Shown piece after piece: positions 44,399 to 53,130 of a stretch of 64,000 nt of DNA. The first letter of the stretch is position 1. The number at the start of each line of letters is the position of its first letter. The position numbers and the translations under genes are program-made. This DNA is from an uncultured Eubacterium sp. (GTDB lineage Bacteria; Bacillota; Clostridia; Lachnospirales; Lachnospiraceae). Location: the NCBI GenBank assembly GCA_910583555.1, contig CAJTXO010000016.1:33385-97384 (forward strand). Direction: 5' to 3'. A model generated the notes under the pieces. That model had not been told where the DNA came from, did no database searches, and saw nothing but the letters and a program-made list of their open reading frames with translations.

Positions 44399-46002
44399 TA
44401 GACGGAAGAAAATGCTATTTTATCATCCGCCAGAACTTTTCTGCGCTCCCAGGGCACCAGTCGTTTTCCGTTCACATAAGTCCCATTTGTTGATTCCTGA
44501 TCGATCACAAACACGCCATCATCCTCGACCACTATTTTCGCATGCAAACGGCTGATATCCCCCTCACAAATGACAGCGTCCGCTTTTTCCCCGTTCTTTC
44601 CGATAAAAAAGGGACTTTTCCTGATTTTAATCTCCTCCCGCTGCCAATCTTCCGGAATCAGATTCAAATATACCATTTGCGAGTGATGCTGGTCCAGCAC
44701 GACCGTTTGGTCCTCATCGCATCCCACCAGCCGCTCCGTCTGATCGTCCCAGTTCTGGGACAACTTCTGGTTTATATGTCGATTTATATGCCGGTTTATA
44801 TGCTGTTTTGTATTCTGCTTTATATGCTGCCCTGTCTTCTGTTTTCCACACTGTGCTTCTTTCCCACGCTGTGATTTTTTCTCACATTGTAATTCCCCCT
44901 GCTGTGATTTTTCCCGCTGTGATTCTTCCCCCCGCAATTTACCGATCACATACCACTCGAGCACGAAAATCAAAGCTGCCAGAACTACTGTTTTCCGCAT
45001 ATCCAGTCCGCCTCCCTCCCCGCCGGCTAGAACACCGGAACAGACTGCTGCCGCAAGCACAAAAATACCGGCTGCCACATAACCAATTATTTTTCCGTAA
45101 AACGCCGTTCGCTTACCCAGTTCTCCCAGCGGAGAAAACCTCTCTTCTTGTTTTTTTATTCCCAATGCCTGTTCCTGTCCGATAGCCTCTCCCCGCCTGA
45201 CACCTTCTTTCCATCTGACACCTTCATCCTTTCCGACAATCCCTTCCCATCTGACAACCTCATCCTTTTCGACAATCCCTTCCCGCCCGACAGCATCATT
45301 CCACCTGCCGGCCTCATCCCACCTGCCGATCGCTTCCCTGCTTTCCATGTCATCCTCCGTGCTCCCCATGTCATTCCCCACTCTGCTCCCATTCTTCTCC
45401 ACGCCGCCCCTTGTCCTTTTGACAGACGATTTTCCACCGAGTTCTTCAATTAGGCGGTTCAGACAGAAATTCCCATCCTTGCTTATTCTATGAAGTCCGT
45501 AGACCAGGAAAACGAGTTCTTTATCTTTATGGTTCATATGATCCATACACGTTTCCAATATACCGGAAATCCCTTTTCCCACATCGCGCTGGTAACCATC
45601 GAGATAAACGACTGAAAGCTTTTTTTCAGACTCATCCCAGAACATACAGTCCCCCAGCAGGATCATATCTTTCTCGTCCAAAAAATATTCGCCGGCAAGT
45701 TCGATCAGGCGTATGATCTGGTACATGAGGGATCTTATATCATCCGCTGTAAATAAGCCTTTTTTCAGAAGATCAGAAAGCGGGATCCGATCCCCAATCG
45801 CATAAAGATATTGCAGCATATCATCGATCTGCTGTACTTCTGCTCCCAAAATTCCTTCTATTTTATTGTATCTCAGCATTTTTTCACCAAGATCATTTCC
45901 TTTTCCCTCTGCCGTGATTTTCAGATAACGCCCTGTAAACTCCTGCACGATCTCTGTTTCCACACTCATCACTTCTTCCATCGCAACGCCTTCTCCCTTC
46001 AT
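44374..46002 (-). CDS. FHA-domain membrane protein, last gene of the Tad operon
   Basis: A 542-aa protein. Residues about 1-190 are a conserved N-terminal domain (I believe DUF6382), with DDMLQYLYAIGDRIPLSDLL and MILLGDCMFWDESEKKLSVV. A low-complexity stretch of 12-18 residue near-repeats follows (RWEGIVGKDEGVRWKEGV), then two membrane segments (IIGYVAAGIFVLAAAVCSGV, VVLAALIFVLEWYVIG) and another repeat-rich stretch (HINRHINRHINQ). The C-terminal FHA domain binds phospho-Thr peptides (FFIGKNGEKADAVICEGDIS, RLHAKIV, STNGTYVNGKRL). It overlaps the convergent gene at 42977-44398. Pilus-linked signalling is inferred from position. ATG 45981 is another possible start. Confidence 0.85.
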   Translation of the reverse strand: MKGEGVAMEEVMSVETEIVQEFTGRYLKITAEGKGNDLGEKMLRYNKIEGILGAEVQQIDDMLQYLYAIGDRIPLSDLLKKGLFTADDIRSLMYQIIRLIELAGEYFLDEKDMILLGDCMFWDESEKKLSVVYLDGYQRDVGKGISGILETCMDHMNHKDKELVFLVYGLHRISKDGNFCLNRLIEELGGKSSVKRTRGGVEKNGSRVGNDMGSTEDDMESREAIGRWDEAGRWNDAVGREGIVEKDEVVRWEGIVGKDEGVRWKEGVRRGEAIGQEQALGIKKQEERFSPLGELGKRTAFYGKIIGYVAAGIFVLAAAVCSGVLAGGEGGGLDMRKTVVLAALIFVLEWYVIGKLRGEESQREKSQQGELQCEKKSQRGKEAQCGKQKTGQHIKQNTKQHINRHINRHINQKLSQNWDDQTERLVGCDEDQTVVLDQHHSQMVYLNLIPEDWQREEIKIRKSPFFIGKNGEKADAVICEGDISRLHAKIVVEDDGVFVIDQESTNGTYVNGKRLVPWERRKVLADDKIAFSSVYYRVETGS

Positions 46003-46443
46003 CTATTTTTTCTCCCTGATCTCCCTGCTATTCCACAAATATTCCGGCGCAAACAGCAGTTCGTGGGAGACCGAGATCTTTCTCCCCTTCTCTCCCGTCA
46101 ACAGCCTTCTTATAAATGGAACACTCACCTCCGCGTGAAACGTAATGTCTGCACGCACCGACAACAACTCCTTTTTCACCGATACACTGTCTGCCCGGCA
46201 CAAAAAGAGATGCTCATTTATATATTGCCTCATGCCGTTTTCGATATCAGACACCGTAAATTTCTTTCCGTCCTCCACCGCTTGTTCGATATAATGCTCC
46301 GCCATCGTAAACATCGCCGTCCGGTCATGCGAATATACCGCCGCGTAACAAACTGCCGCCAGCACCCATATCGTTATGTTAATGACGAAAACTGCCTCTA
46401 CCGTAAGAGACGCCTTCCGCCCAATTAAGCAAATATTTTCCAT
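46003..46443 (-). CDS. TadE/TadG-like pilus protein
   Basis: A 146-aa protein starting MENICLIGRKASLTVEAVFV with a single hydrophobic N-terminal helix (VEAVFVINITIWVLAAVCYAA) and an extracytoplasmic remainder. The charged junction and the Glu in the helix (TVEA) fit pseudopilins cleaved by a prepilin peptidase. The ATG lies inside the end of the A24 peptidase gene (19-nt overlap). The stop directly precedes the FHA gene start (TAG-ATG), so translation is coupled. A longer frame upstream is a shadow of the peptidase gene. Confidence 0.75.
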   Translation of the reverse strand: MENICLIGRKASLTVEAVFVINITIWVLAAVCYAAVYSHDRTAMFTMAEHYIEQAVEDGKKFTVSDIENGMRQYINEHLFLCRADSVSVKKELLSVRADITFHAEVSVPFIRRLLTGEKGRKISVSHELLFAPEYLWNSREIREKK

Positions 46444-46862
46444 ATACACATCACTCCAAATCCGGCAAAAACAAACGGGGCAAACGGCAGGGTATCTTTT
46501 CTGCCGGCGCGCCTTGTCAAAATGAGCGCCCCGCTGACCATCGCCGTAAACACCAATGATAGAAAGAGCAGAACGAGATTTTCGTATAATCCAAACAGCA
46601 ATCCGCAGATCATAAACAGAATGCCGTCGCCGACACCGATCTCCCCTCTCGTCAATAAGCTGATCGCAACTAACACGATTCCGATTACAACGCCTAAAAA
46701 TGCGCTTTGCAGCAAAACTTCGCCGCGGCACACAAGATAAATCTGCCGGCTCGACAACATTAGCGCTGCCACCGCTGTAAACGGAAGATGGATCTCTCTT
46801 TTTTTTATATCATACACCGACATTATACCTAAATAGATAAATACGATGATATATCCCGCCAT
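46425..46862 (-). CDS. A24 prepilin peptidase, TadV/CpaA type
   Basis: A 145-aa membrane protease with about five segments. The two catalytic aspartates are in SVYDIKKREI (Asp-18) and GVGDGILF (Asp about 78). This short form lacks the N-terminal methylase domain and suits the Tad peptidases that process Flp pilins. It starts MAGYIIVFIYLG four bases after the stop of the gene at 46867. A second A24 peptidase is at the 5' end of the same operon (54156). Confidence 0.9.
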   Translation of the reverse strand: MAGYIIVFIYLGIMSVYDIKKREIHLPFTAVAALMLSSRQIYLVCRGEVLLQSAFLGVVIGIVLVAISLLTRGEIGVGDGILFMICGLLFGLYENLVLLFLSLVFTAMVSGALILTRRAGRKDTLPFAPFVFAGFGVMCIWKIFA

Positions 46863-46866
46863 CTTT

Positions 46867-47631
46867 TTACTCCTTTCCGCATTTGCTGCACGGAAGCCGT
46901 CCCGCTGCCTCGGACAGTGGAACCTCGCGAATACTCCGTTTCAAGTTCCTGCATGTCCGGCAGCTGTGGAAGCGGTCTCCGTAACTGCATATAAATACAT
47001 TGTCGCCGGCGTCAAAAGACGTTCCCCGGCAGCAGCTCTCGCATTCATAATATTTCCCGCCGCTCTCACTCCGCAGATGAGCCAGCTCCCCATAACTGAC
47101 CTGTGAAATATGAAGCTTCAGATAGGCACATGACAAACTCCGGTGATATACGCTACCCGTTTTTGTCACATATACAACGGCGTCCTTATCTCCGTCCGCA
47201 CCATCCTGTCTGGTCTTCACCCCCGTAAAAGCGCGGGTATGGATCTGTTCCGTAAAATGAAAATGTCTTTTAAATACGATGGGAAACGGAGCCTCTACCT
47301 CAAAATCCGCGATCAGATCCATTTCATCGGTCTCCGGTTCAAATTTTGAACGCATCATACTGACATTCAGATCTTCCCCTTTCAAGTACAAATTCATCTT
47401 TCCCGTCAGATACGCCGGGCTGATCACAAACGACTTGTCCATCGCCGCGTATTCCGCGGAAGCCTCCCGCGCAACCCTCGCAAGCGCCCATTGTACCTGT
47501 TCCTCATATAAAATAAGCTTGTTAAATGATAAAATAGACAACGCCGCAAAAAGAAAAATCGGAAGAACCAATGACGCTTCTACAGTCATTGATGCCCTTT
47601 TGTGCTCACGCCGCCAAAAATAATGTTGCAA
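46867..47631 (-). CDS. TadE-like protein with Cys-rich C-terminal domain
   Basis: A 254-aa protein. The N-terminal hydrophobic helix MTVEASLVLPIFLFAALSIL has the TadE mark, Glu in the helix after a short basic stretch. The C-terminal 90 residues are Cys-rich: HRSLSCAYLKL, then ECESCCRGTSFDAGD, FHSCRTCRNLKRSIRE and PCSKCGKE, a zinc-ribbon-like set. That tail is unusual for a TadE. The start is uncertain: I choose TTG at 47631 because GGGGGAGAGG lies just before it. A GTG at 47661 and the ATG of MTVEAS are alternatives. A long inverted repeat lies directly upstream. Confidence 0.75.
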   Translation of the reverse strand: MQHYFWRREHKRASMTVEASLVLPIFLFAALSILSFNKLILYEEQVQWALARVAREASAEYAAMDKSFVISPAYLTGKMNLYLKGEDLNVSMMRSKFEPETDEMDLIADFEVEAPFPIVFKRHFHFTEQIHTRAFTGVKTRQDGADGDKDAVVYVTKTGSVYHRSLSCAYLKLHISQVSYGELAHLRSESGGKYYECESCCRGTSFDAGDNVFICSYGDRFHSCRTCRNLKRSIREVPLSEAAGRLPCSKCGKE

Positions 47632-47652
47632 AAGCCTCTCCCCCTGTTTGAT

Positions 47653-47751
47653 GCGGGACACAAAAAAGTACTCTATTCATATGATTGGTGTGGTGGTTTT
47701 CCCTTTCGCTTTATTTTTAATTGTTTGATAGAGTACTTTTGTGTGCCCCGC
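47653..47751 (-). repeat. 24-bp inverted repeat with a 51-bp centre in the Tad operon
   Basis: Arms 47653-47676 and 47728-47751 match at 22 of 24 positions (GCGGGACACAAAAAAGTACT... and its complement). The repeat covers the gap between the DUF5702 gene and the TadE-like gene. It could be an RNA hairpin controlling the downstream genes, a processing site or a small mobile repeat. It contains no open frame worth naming. Confidence 0.6.
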
Positions 47752-47773
47752 ACATACAAATCGTCAGTTCTGC

Positions 47774-49774
47774 TTACTTCGCCACATAACCGGCGTCCAC
47801 TGTAACTTCCTGTTGAAAGCCATCCCCTTCCCTGCCCGTCATACGCTGGATCAGGGGCAGGCGGAACCATTTAGTCCCGTAAGAAAACTGTCCCGTCACC
47901 TTAAAAGAATCCACACACTGTCCGAAACAGAACCCGGAATACTCGTGATCACGGATGTTCCACTCCATCAGATCCATCATCCTGTGATACCGGACATCTC
48001 GTCCGATTCCTGCCATAAGTAATAGCACATAGTCTGTATATCCGAAACACCGGCCATTCTTTTTAGGTAACTGGTCCGCTTTTTCCATAATGTAAGCATG
48101 ACCAATCCGGTAAAGTTCCGGGAATTTCACCACGATATCTTTCGCCGTTTTGATGACCGGAACCTTTTTCCCCTGTAACAGGGCCGCCACTTCTACAAGT
48201 GATTCCGTCATACCCCACAGCACTAAAAACAGCGTCTGCGTAAACCGGATCAATGGTTCCATCCCCGTAAAACCGACTACTGCCAATGCAGCTGCGTACG
48301 CGGTTTCCCGCTTTTCTGACGAGGAAAAGAGCGCTGCCGTATTGATCACACTCCGCAGCAGTACCAGGCGGTTTATGACGGTATCCAGATTCTTTTTGTC
48401 GCTTCCTTTGCCGCACAATATGTATTCCCACTCGTAATCCAGCCGCTTATTGGCACCAGCCTTCGTCTGTACCGAAGAGAAATAACGCTTTAGGTACTCA
48501 CAAAGCATAACATCTGAAGCCGCCGTTTTCGCGAACCCTTTTGCCACTCCCTGAAAATCAACCTCTTCTTCTTTGGCAAAAGCAGCCACACCATCCACTT
48601 CCTTTTTCCTTGCAGACTTATCCGCCGCATAAAGAGAATGGTAGTGATCCGGATCTTTCACTGTCTTATCTGAGATGTTGAAATCCTTTTTCAAAACGAG
48701 CTTCGGCAATCCTCCGGAAACAGCATCAGAGAATACACTCATCGGGCTTTCCGCACCGCCCTTTTCATTGATCCCTGCATAATCAAAAGCGATGCCGGAC
48801 ACATCATATGCTTTCCACATCCGTTTTAATTCCGCCGCCGTCTGCTCCGTCATTTCCTGACTCAGCATTTCACCTGTTTTTTCTAATATGCCGCGGTTTG
48901 ACGAGAGCACACGAGCCGCATCTCCTGACACATTCATCTTCTTCAGCTGAGGGGCGCCCATTTCCGTTACGATCCGAAGTGCTTCTTTCGTCTTTTCCAG
49001 CGTCTCCCGAACGAGAACGGCAAACTCCCGCTTCTTTGCTTCCTCCTGCAGATGATCTAAAAAATCCGATACATCCGACACCTTCTTTTTGATGGCGTTC
49101 CAGACAACAGCCTCTGAAATCCCAAACTTTCCCGGTTTCTTCTCCCCGGCAAAAAGCATTTTTACAAAGTACTTTTGCCCTTTTACTGCTCCACCGGAAC
49201 AGTCCACGCCATCGATCAGGCGCATCAGTTCTAACAAGCTCCTGCACTCCCCGACCGCTTCCTTTTCCTGTTTCACCTTTTGTTCTATTTCCTCCTCGCG
49301 GTCACTGAGCGGCTGCATCTCATCGGTCTTCCGCAAAAAAGCTTTTACTTTATCAGCCGATATCCTACGCTTCATATACGACACGATCTGCTCCTGCAAA
49401 GCAGCCCCGCCATCGTCGCCGGCGTATCTCTCCCCGTCCACTGTCACACGTTCGAGCGTGCCCAGATACACATCCATGCTGTCCGGAAAAAGAGAATTTG
49501 ATTCCGATGTTCCCGAAGCATATTCCGCTACACTGTCCGCAAATGGCTTTCCCGCATTTTCCAGAAAATACAGGTTGTAGTTTTCAAACAACGGCCTGCT
49601 GTACTCCGTCATCAGACCGTCCGAGGCCAGCTTCATCACCCGCCTCCCCTGGATACGGCACACCTTCCCCCGTGTCACCTCGATCATCGTCCCCAAAAGC
49701 GCCATAATGATAACGAGCGTCAATGACAGGAATACAGTGATCGATCCCCCGGCTTTTCTATTCTCCGCAATCAT
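47774..49774 (-). CDS. Tad-locus membrane-anchored protein (DUF5702-like)
   Basis: A 666-aa protein, MIAENRKAGGSITVFLSLTL and then VIIMALLGTMIEVTRGKVCR. This is a pseudopilin-like N-terminal helix followed by a large extracytoplasmic domain of mostly helical, charged sequence. I associate this arrangement with the DUF5702 proteins found in Lachnospiraceae Tad clusters; the name is from memory. The ATG overlaps the stop of the Flp pilin gene (ATGA), so the two are translated together. Probably a minor pilus or surface component. Confidence 0.75.
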   Translation of the reverse strand: MIAENRKAGGSITVFLSLTLVIIMALLGTMIEVTRGKVCRIQGRRVMKLASDGLMTEYSRPLFENYNLYFLENAGKPFADSVAEYASGTSESNSLFPDSMDVYLGTLERVTVDGERYAGDDGGAALQEQIVSYMKRRISADKVKAFLRKTDEMQPLSDREEEIEQKVKQEKEAVGECRSLLELMRLIDGVDCSGGAVKGQKYFVKMLFAGEKKPGKFGISEAVVWNAIKKKVSDVSDFLDHLQEEAKKREFAVLVRETLEKTKEALRIVTEMGAPQLKKMNVSGDAARVLSSNRGILEKTGEMLSQEMTEQTAAELKRMWKAYDVSGIAFDYAGINEKGGAESPMSVFSDAVSGGLPKLVLKKDFNISDKTVKDPDHYHSLYAADKSARKKEVDGVAAFAKEEEVDFQGVAKGFAKTAASDVMLCEYLKRYFSSVQTKAGANKRLDYEWEYILCGKGSDKKNLDTVINRLVLLRSVINTAALFSSSEKRETAYAAALAVVGFTGMEPLIRFTQTLFLVLWGMTESLVEVAALLQGKKVPVIKTAKDIVVKFPELYRIGHAYIMEKADQLPKKNGRCFGYTDYVLLLMAGIGRDVRYHRMMDLMEWNIRDHEYSGFCFGQCVDSFKVTGQFSYGTKWFRLPLIQRMTGREGDGFQQEVTVDAGYVAK

Positions 49775-49944
49775 TTGATAATACTCCCCGAGTCCTTTTC
49801 AAAAGCTGAAAAAGCCTTATTTACTACTGCTGTGATTTTTTCCTTAAACAGCAGTACGAGCGCGATCAGTACTACCAGGATCAGGATGATCTCCACCACG
49901 CCGATCCCCTCTTCATCTTTCCAAAACTCTGTTATTACTCCCAT
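49771..49944 (-). CDS. flp: Flp-type (type IVb) pilin
   Basis: A 57-aa major pilin candidate, MGVITEFWKDEEGIGVVEII then LILVVLIALVLLFKEKITAV. The leader ends before the hydrophobic helix, and a Glu follows the glycine-rich region (EEGIGVVEIIL), the pattern that the prepilin peptidase recognises. The strong site GGAGGAATT sits before the ATG, as expected for the most abundant pilus subunit. An ATG seven codons earlier lacks that spacing. It overlaps the DUF5702 gene by four bases. Confidence 0.9.
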   Translation of the reverse strand: MGVITEFWKDEEGIGVVEIILILVVLIALVLLFKEKITAVVNKAFSAFEKDSGSIIK

Positions 49945-49981
49945 TTGAATTCCTCCTTTTTTCATTTTCTTATTTTCTCAT

Positions 49982-51073
49982 TTACATTGTCATAAATGCC
50001 GGAACAACGATGATAACCATGACGACGCCCAGCATGAGCACCATCGGAAGAAGCAGCTTTGTTCCCGCCGTCTCTCCCATGATCTTAACCTGTTCCTTGC
50101 GCTTTTCAAACGCCTCAACCGCCTCAACTTCCAGTAATGATATCAATCCCTCGGAACCCTTGCGGATATTCTGGTTCAGCATCGAAGCAAACCGCAGGTA
50201 TGGAAGAAGCCGGCACCGTTTGCCAAACGATTCGAGCGCCATCGTTTCCGATACGCCATGTTCCATTTCCTGTAAGGAAAAACAGATTTCTTCATACACA
50301 TACTTTCTCTCACCCCCTTTCCGGATACGGCTGCAGTATTCTTCCCCAATCCGCTCGAGACACCCCCGCACAGTCAGGCCGGCGCTTAACAGCAGCATGA
50401 CCTTATTTACCAGTTCCGGATAATCGAGCAGCAGCTGGCTTTCTCTCTCCTTTAACTTTTCCTGCCGCTCCCGTCTCCAAAAGGCGGGCAGCAGAACCAG
50501 CACAACGAGGCATAGATAAAACGCATTGTAATCTTTTTCAAATTCAGGATCCTTATATCTTACCTCTTTCCCGGACACCATTTCCGGAAGCAGTACATCC
50601 TGTTCTCCCTCGGTGGCACGCTCTGAAGAAATGGCGTTTTCAACCGCCTCCCTTATGTTCGCCGCAAAAACCTCACGGGGATCCGGGGTCGCCGCTGTTT
50701 CTGCGTGTTCCGCTTCGTCTTCTGTCCCGACGCCTACCGTGATCTCCGCCTTAGCAGGCCCGGCCTCTGTTTCTGCCTCCACGCCGAATGTGACCTGTTC
50801 TTCGCCAGCCCTGATATGCAGATACTGATCTTTTACGATAACCGCTTCCGGCGCCTCCTGACTGAAACACACAAGAAGGACAAGCACCGACACGCCTGCC
50901 GCTGCCGCTATTATAAAAAGCCGCCGGCACCAGATCTCCGTAAATTTAGCCCGCTTATCCTGCCTCCGGTACAGCGTTTCTACCATTTCTAACGTTTTGG
51001 TATCTTTTTTCAACACTCGTTCCAAATGCAGGGCGTCCATCGCCTTTTCTATGTAGATCATATACTTTTCCAT
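49982..51073 (-). CDS. tadC: TadC-like type II/IV secretion inner-membrane protein
   Basis: A 363-aa membrane platform protein of the Flp pilus machine. An N-terminal region with one membrane segment (LFIIAAAAGVSVLVLLVCFS) leads to an acidic extracytoplasmic part (about residues 75-180). Another segment (FYLCLVVLVLLPAFWRR) follows, then the T2SSF domain with LLLDYPELVNKVMLLLSAGL and SEGLISLLEVEAVEAFEKRK, and a last membrane helix. The long acidic insert between the first two membrane segments is unusual. Paired with TadB at 51086. Confidence 0.88.
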   Translation of the reverse strand: MEKYMIYIEKAMDALHLERVLKKDTKTLEMVETLYRRQDKRAKFTEIWCRRLFIIAAAAGVSVLVLLVCFSQEAPEAVIVKDQYLHIRAGEEQVTFGVEAETEAGPAKAEITVGVGTEDEAEHAETAATPDPREVFAANIREAVENAISSERATEGEQDVLLPEMVSGKEVRYKDPEFEKDYNAFYLCLVVLVLLPAFWRRERQEKLKERESQLLLDYPELVNKVMLLLSAGLTVRGCLERIGEEYCSRIRKGGERKYVYEEICFSLQEMEHGVSETMALESFGKRCRLLPYLRFASMLNQNIRKGSEGLISLLEVEAVEAFEKRKEQVKIMGETAGTKLLLPMVLMLGVVMVIIVVPAFMTM

Positions 51074-51085
51074 GACGTATCCCCC

Positions 51086-51826
51086 CTAAAACCGTATGCC
51101 CATCAGTTTCTGTCCCCACAAAAATGCGGCTGTGAAAACCGCCAGCGCACCCGTCATCACACAAATTCCCAGCAGATTGTGATATAGCGGATCGAGAAAT
51201 CCCGGAGAAAAGATACGCAGATAAACGATGATCAGAAGCGGGATTGCTGTCATACAGTTAGATTCCATCTTTTTTCCCGCAATCAGCGTCTCGATCTCCC
51301 GTCTCATCTCAATCCGCTCCGCGATATTGCCCGATGTCCGCCTCATGACCTGAACGAGATTCCCTCCCGTTTTTCTCGCTGTCATCAAAATCTCACTAAA
51401 TGTCCGGATATCCTCTATGCCGCTCCTGGTCCCCAAATCCCTTAGAAGTTCGGCAGCAGGCACCGTTAGATCCATCTTGTGTATCATCTGTGAAAATTCG
51501 ATCATAATAATATCATCCTGATCATACATCATCCTCAAATCCTTTTCCGCCTGACGGACGGCATTTTCCAGCGAATACCCTGCCACAAGCGCCGATACCA
51601 GGCTTTCCGTGGCATCCTTAAACTGGACAGTCAATTGCCAGCGGCGTTTTTCCATAAGGATACGGCGGTAATATTTGAGGAACAGTGCGCTTGCCGCTGC
51701 CGCGCCAAAACCGCATACGATCACATTGTCATAAAACAGCATCAATATGACAAACGCCGCCGCTCCCCCGCACAATCCGTAACGGATCACCTCCCATTTC
51801 GTATAAATATACTGGTTATAGTCCAT
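51086..51826 (-). CDS. tadB: TadB-like inner-membrane protein
   Basis: A 246-aa T2SSF-domain protein with membrane segments near the N-terminus (LCGGAAAFVILMLFYDNVIV) and C-terminus. The T2SSF core is in ESLVSALVAGYSLENAVRQA and RKTGGNLVQVMRRTSGNIAE. It starts MDYNQYIYTKWEV with GGGAGGAAAACAG upstream; a longer reading by 37 codons is a shadow. It lies 66 nt after tadA and 12 nt before tadC, in the expected TadA-TadB-TadC order. Confidence 0.88.
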   Translation of the reverse strand: MDYNQYIYTKWEVIRYGLCGGAAAFVILMLFYDNVIVCGFGAAAASALFLKYYRRILMEKRRWQLTVQFKDATESLVSALVAGYSLENAVRQAEKDLRMMYDQDDIIMIEFSQMIHKMDLTVPAAELLRDLGTRSGIEDIRTFSEILMTARKTGGNLVQVMRRTSGNIAERIEMRREIETLIAGKKMESNCMTAIPLLIIVYLRIFSPGFLDPLYHNLLGICVMTGALAVFTAAFLWGQKLMGIRF

Positions 51827-51891
51827 CTGTTTTCCTCCCTTCCCGTTTCTATTCGTCAGTGTATCACAGTACACCGACCTGACACATGATA

Positions 51892-53130
51892 CTACATGAT
51901 ACCGCACATAAATTCCTGTATCCCGGCTTTTTTGCACTTATCGCTGCGAATCAGCCTGTGCCCTGTGTGCACGAGCTCCCCCTCGATCCTTCCATCTCTT
52001 TCCCCCTTTTCCTCAAACCAGAACAGCGGGAACATCCGGATGTTTCCCTGCTCCACTCCACCCACCTCACAAATTTCCAGTATCCTCCTGCTCCGGTCAC
52101 GAAGCCGTCCCAGATGTACCACGATATCAATGGCGGATGAGATTTGCTGGCGGATCGCGTCCAGCGGAATATCCATTCCCATAAGGACAAGCGTCTCCAA
52201 ACGGTTCAGCATATCCTGCGGACTGTTCGCGTGGCCGGTAGACAGGCTCCCGTCATGCCCGGTGTTCATCGCCGTCAGCATATCAATTGCCGTCGAATCG
52301 CGGATCTCTCCAACGATGATGCGATCAGGCCTCATACGGAGGGCGCTGCGGATCAGATCTCTTATCGTAACCTCATTCTTTCCTTCGACATTGGCATTTC
52401 TCGCTTCTAAACGCACAAGATTCCTGACATTCCGGATCTGCAGTTCCGCAGAATCTTCCACCGTGATCACCCGTTCGTCCTCTGGGATATAATTGGACAG
52501 AATGTTTAAAAATGTCGTCTTTCCCGCGCCCGTCCCGCCCGAAATAAATATATTGTACTTCGCTTTAACGAGCTTGCGCAGCAAATCGTCCGCCTCTTCC
52601 GTTATCGCCCCCATCTCTATCAGTTTCTCCATCGTCAACGGGTCTTTCGGAAACTTTCGAATCGTGATCACAGGCCCCTCCATCGCGATAGGCGGCATCA
52701 CGATATTTACGCGGGAACCATCGGCCAGGCGCACATCCAGGATGGGGTTTGTCTCGTTTACGATACGGTTTCCCGCCGAAGCGATCTGCTGGGCGACATC
52801 ATTCAGACGTTCCGCCGACTCAAAAGTCTGCCCGCTGTCCATAAGCCGTCCCTCTTTTTCAACAAAAATATGATCTGTCCCATTTACCATGACCTCCGTG
52901 ATCTGTTGATCCTCGATCAGCTCCTGAAGCACATCCAGTTTTCTCATAGAATTAAAGATTGCTCTGCGAAGCCGCTTTTTTTCCGCATACCGTATATATT
53001 CCCCCTGGCTGCTGCGCCTGATATTCTCATCAATAATATCGAGTAAGCGATTCTCATCCATCTCCTCATCGGCCGGTACCTGATCCAAAACCAACCCTCT
53101 TATTTTCTCTTTTTGGCTTTTTTCCTCCAT
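51892..53130 (-). CDS. tadA: TadA/CpaF pilus assembly ATPase
   Basis: A 412-aa hexameric ATPase that powers Flp pilus assembly. Walker A is ISGGTGAGKTTFLNILSNY, followed by the Asp box (VITVEDSAELQI) and the Walker B/His box region (RPDRIIVGEIRDSTAIDMLT then GHDGSLSTGHANSPQDMLNR). The N-terminal CpaF-type domain has MRKLDVLQELIEDQQITEVM and VNGTDHIFV. The start has GGAGGAGGGAAACCGAG before ATG and lies within the end of tadZ, a 65-bp out-of-frame overlap. Confidence 0.97.
   Translation of the reverse strand: MEEKSQKEKIRGLVLDQVPADEEMDENRLLDIIDENIRRSSQGEYIRYAEKKRLRRAIFNSMRKLDVLQELIEDQQITEVMVNGTDHIFVEKEGRLMDSGQTFESAERLNDVAQQIASAGNRIVNETNPILDVRLADGSRVNIVMPPIAMEGPVITIRKFPKDPLTMEKLIEMGAITEEADDLLRKLVKAKYNIFISGGTGAGKTTFLNILSNYIPEDERVITVEDSAELQIRNVRNLVRLEARNANVEGKNEVTIRDLIRSALRMRPDRIIVGEIRDSTAIDMLTAMNTGHDGSLSTGHANSPQDMLNRLETLVLMGMDIPLDAIRQQISSAIDIVVHLGRLRDRSRRILEICEVGGVEQGNIRMFPLFWFEEKGERDGRIEGELVHTGHRLIRSDKCKKAGIQEFMCGIM

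Noticed and set aside
47673..47870. A 65-codon minus-strand frame across the inverted repeat
   Set aside because: It runs through the end of the DUF5702 gene in another frame and its product has no sensible composition.
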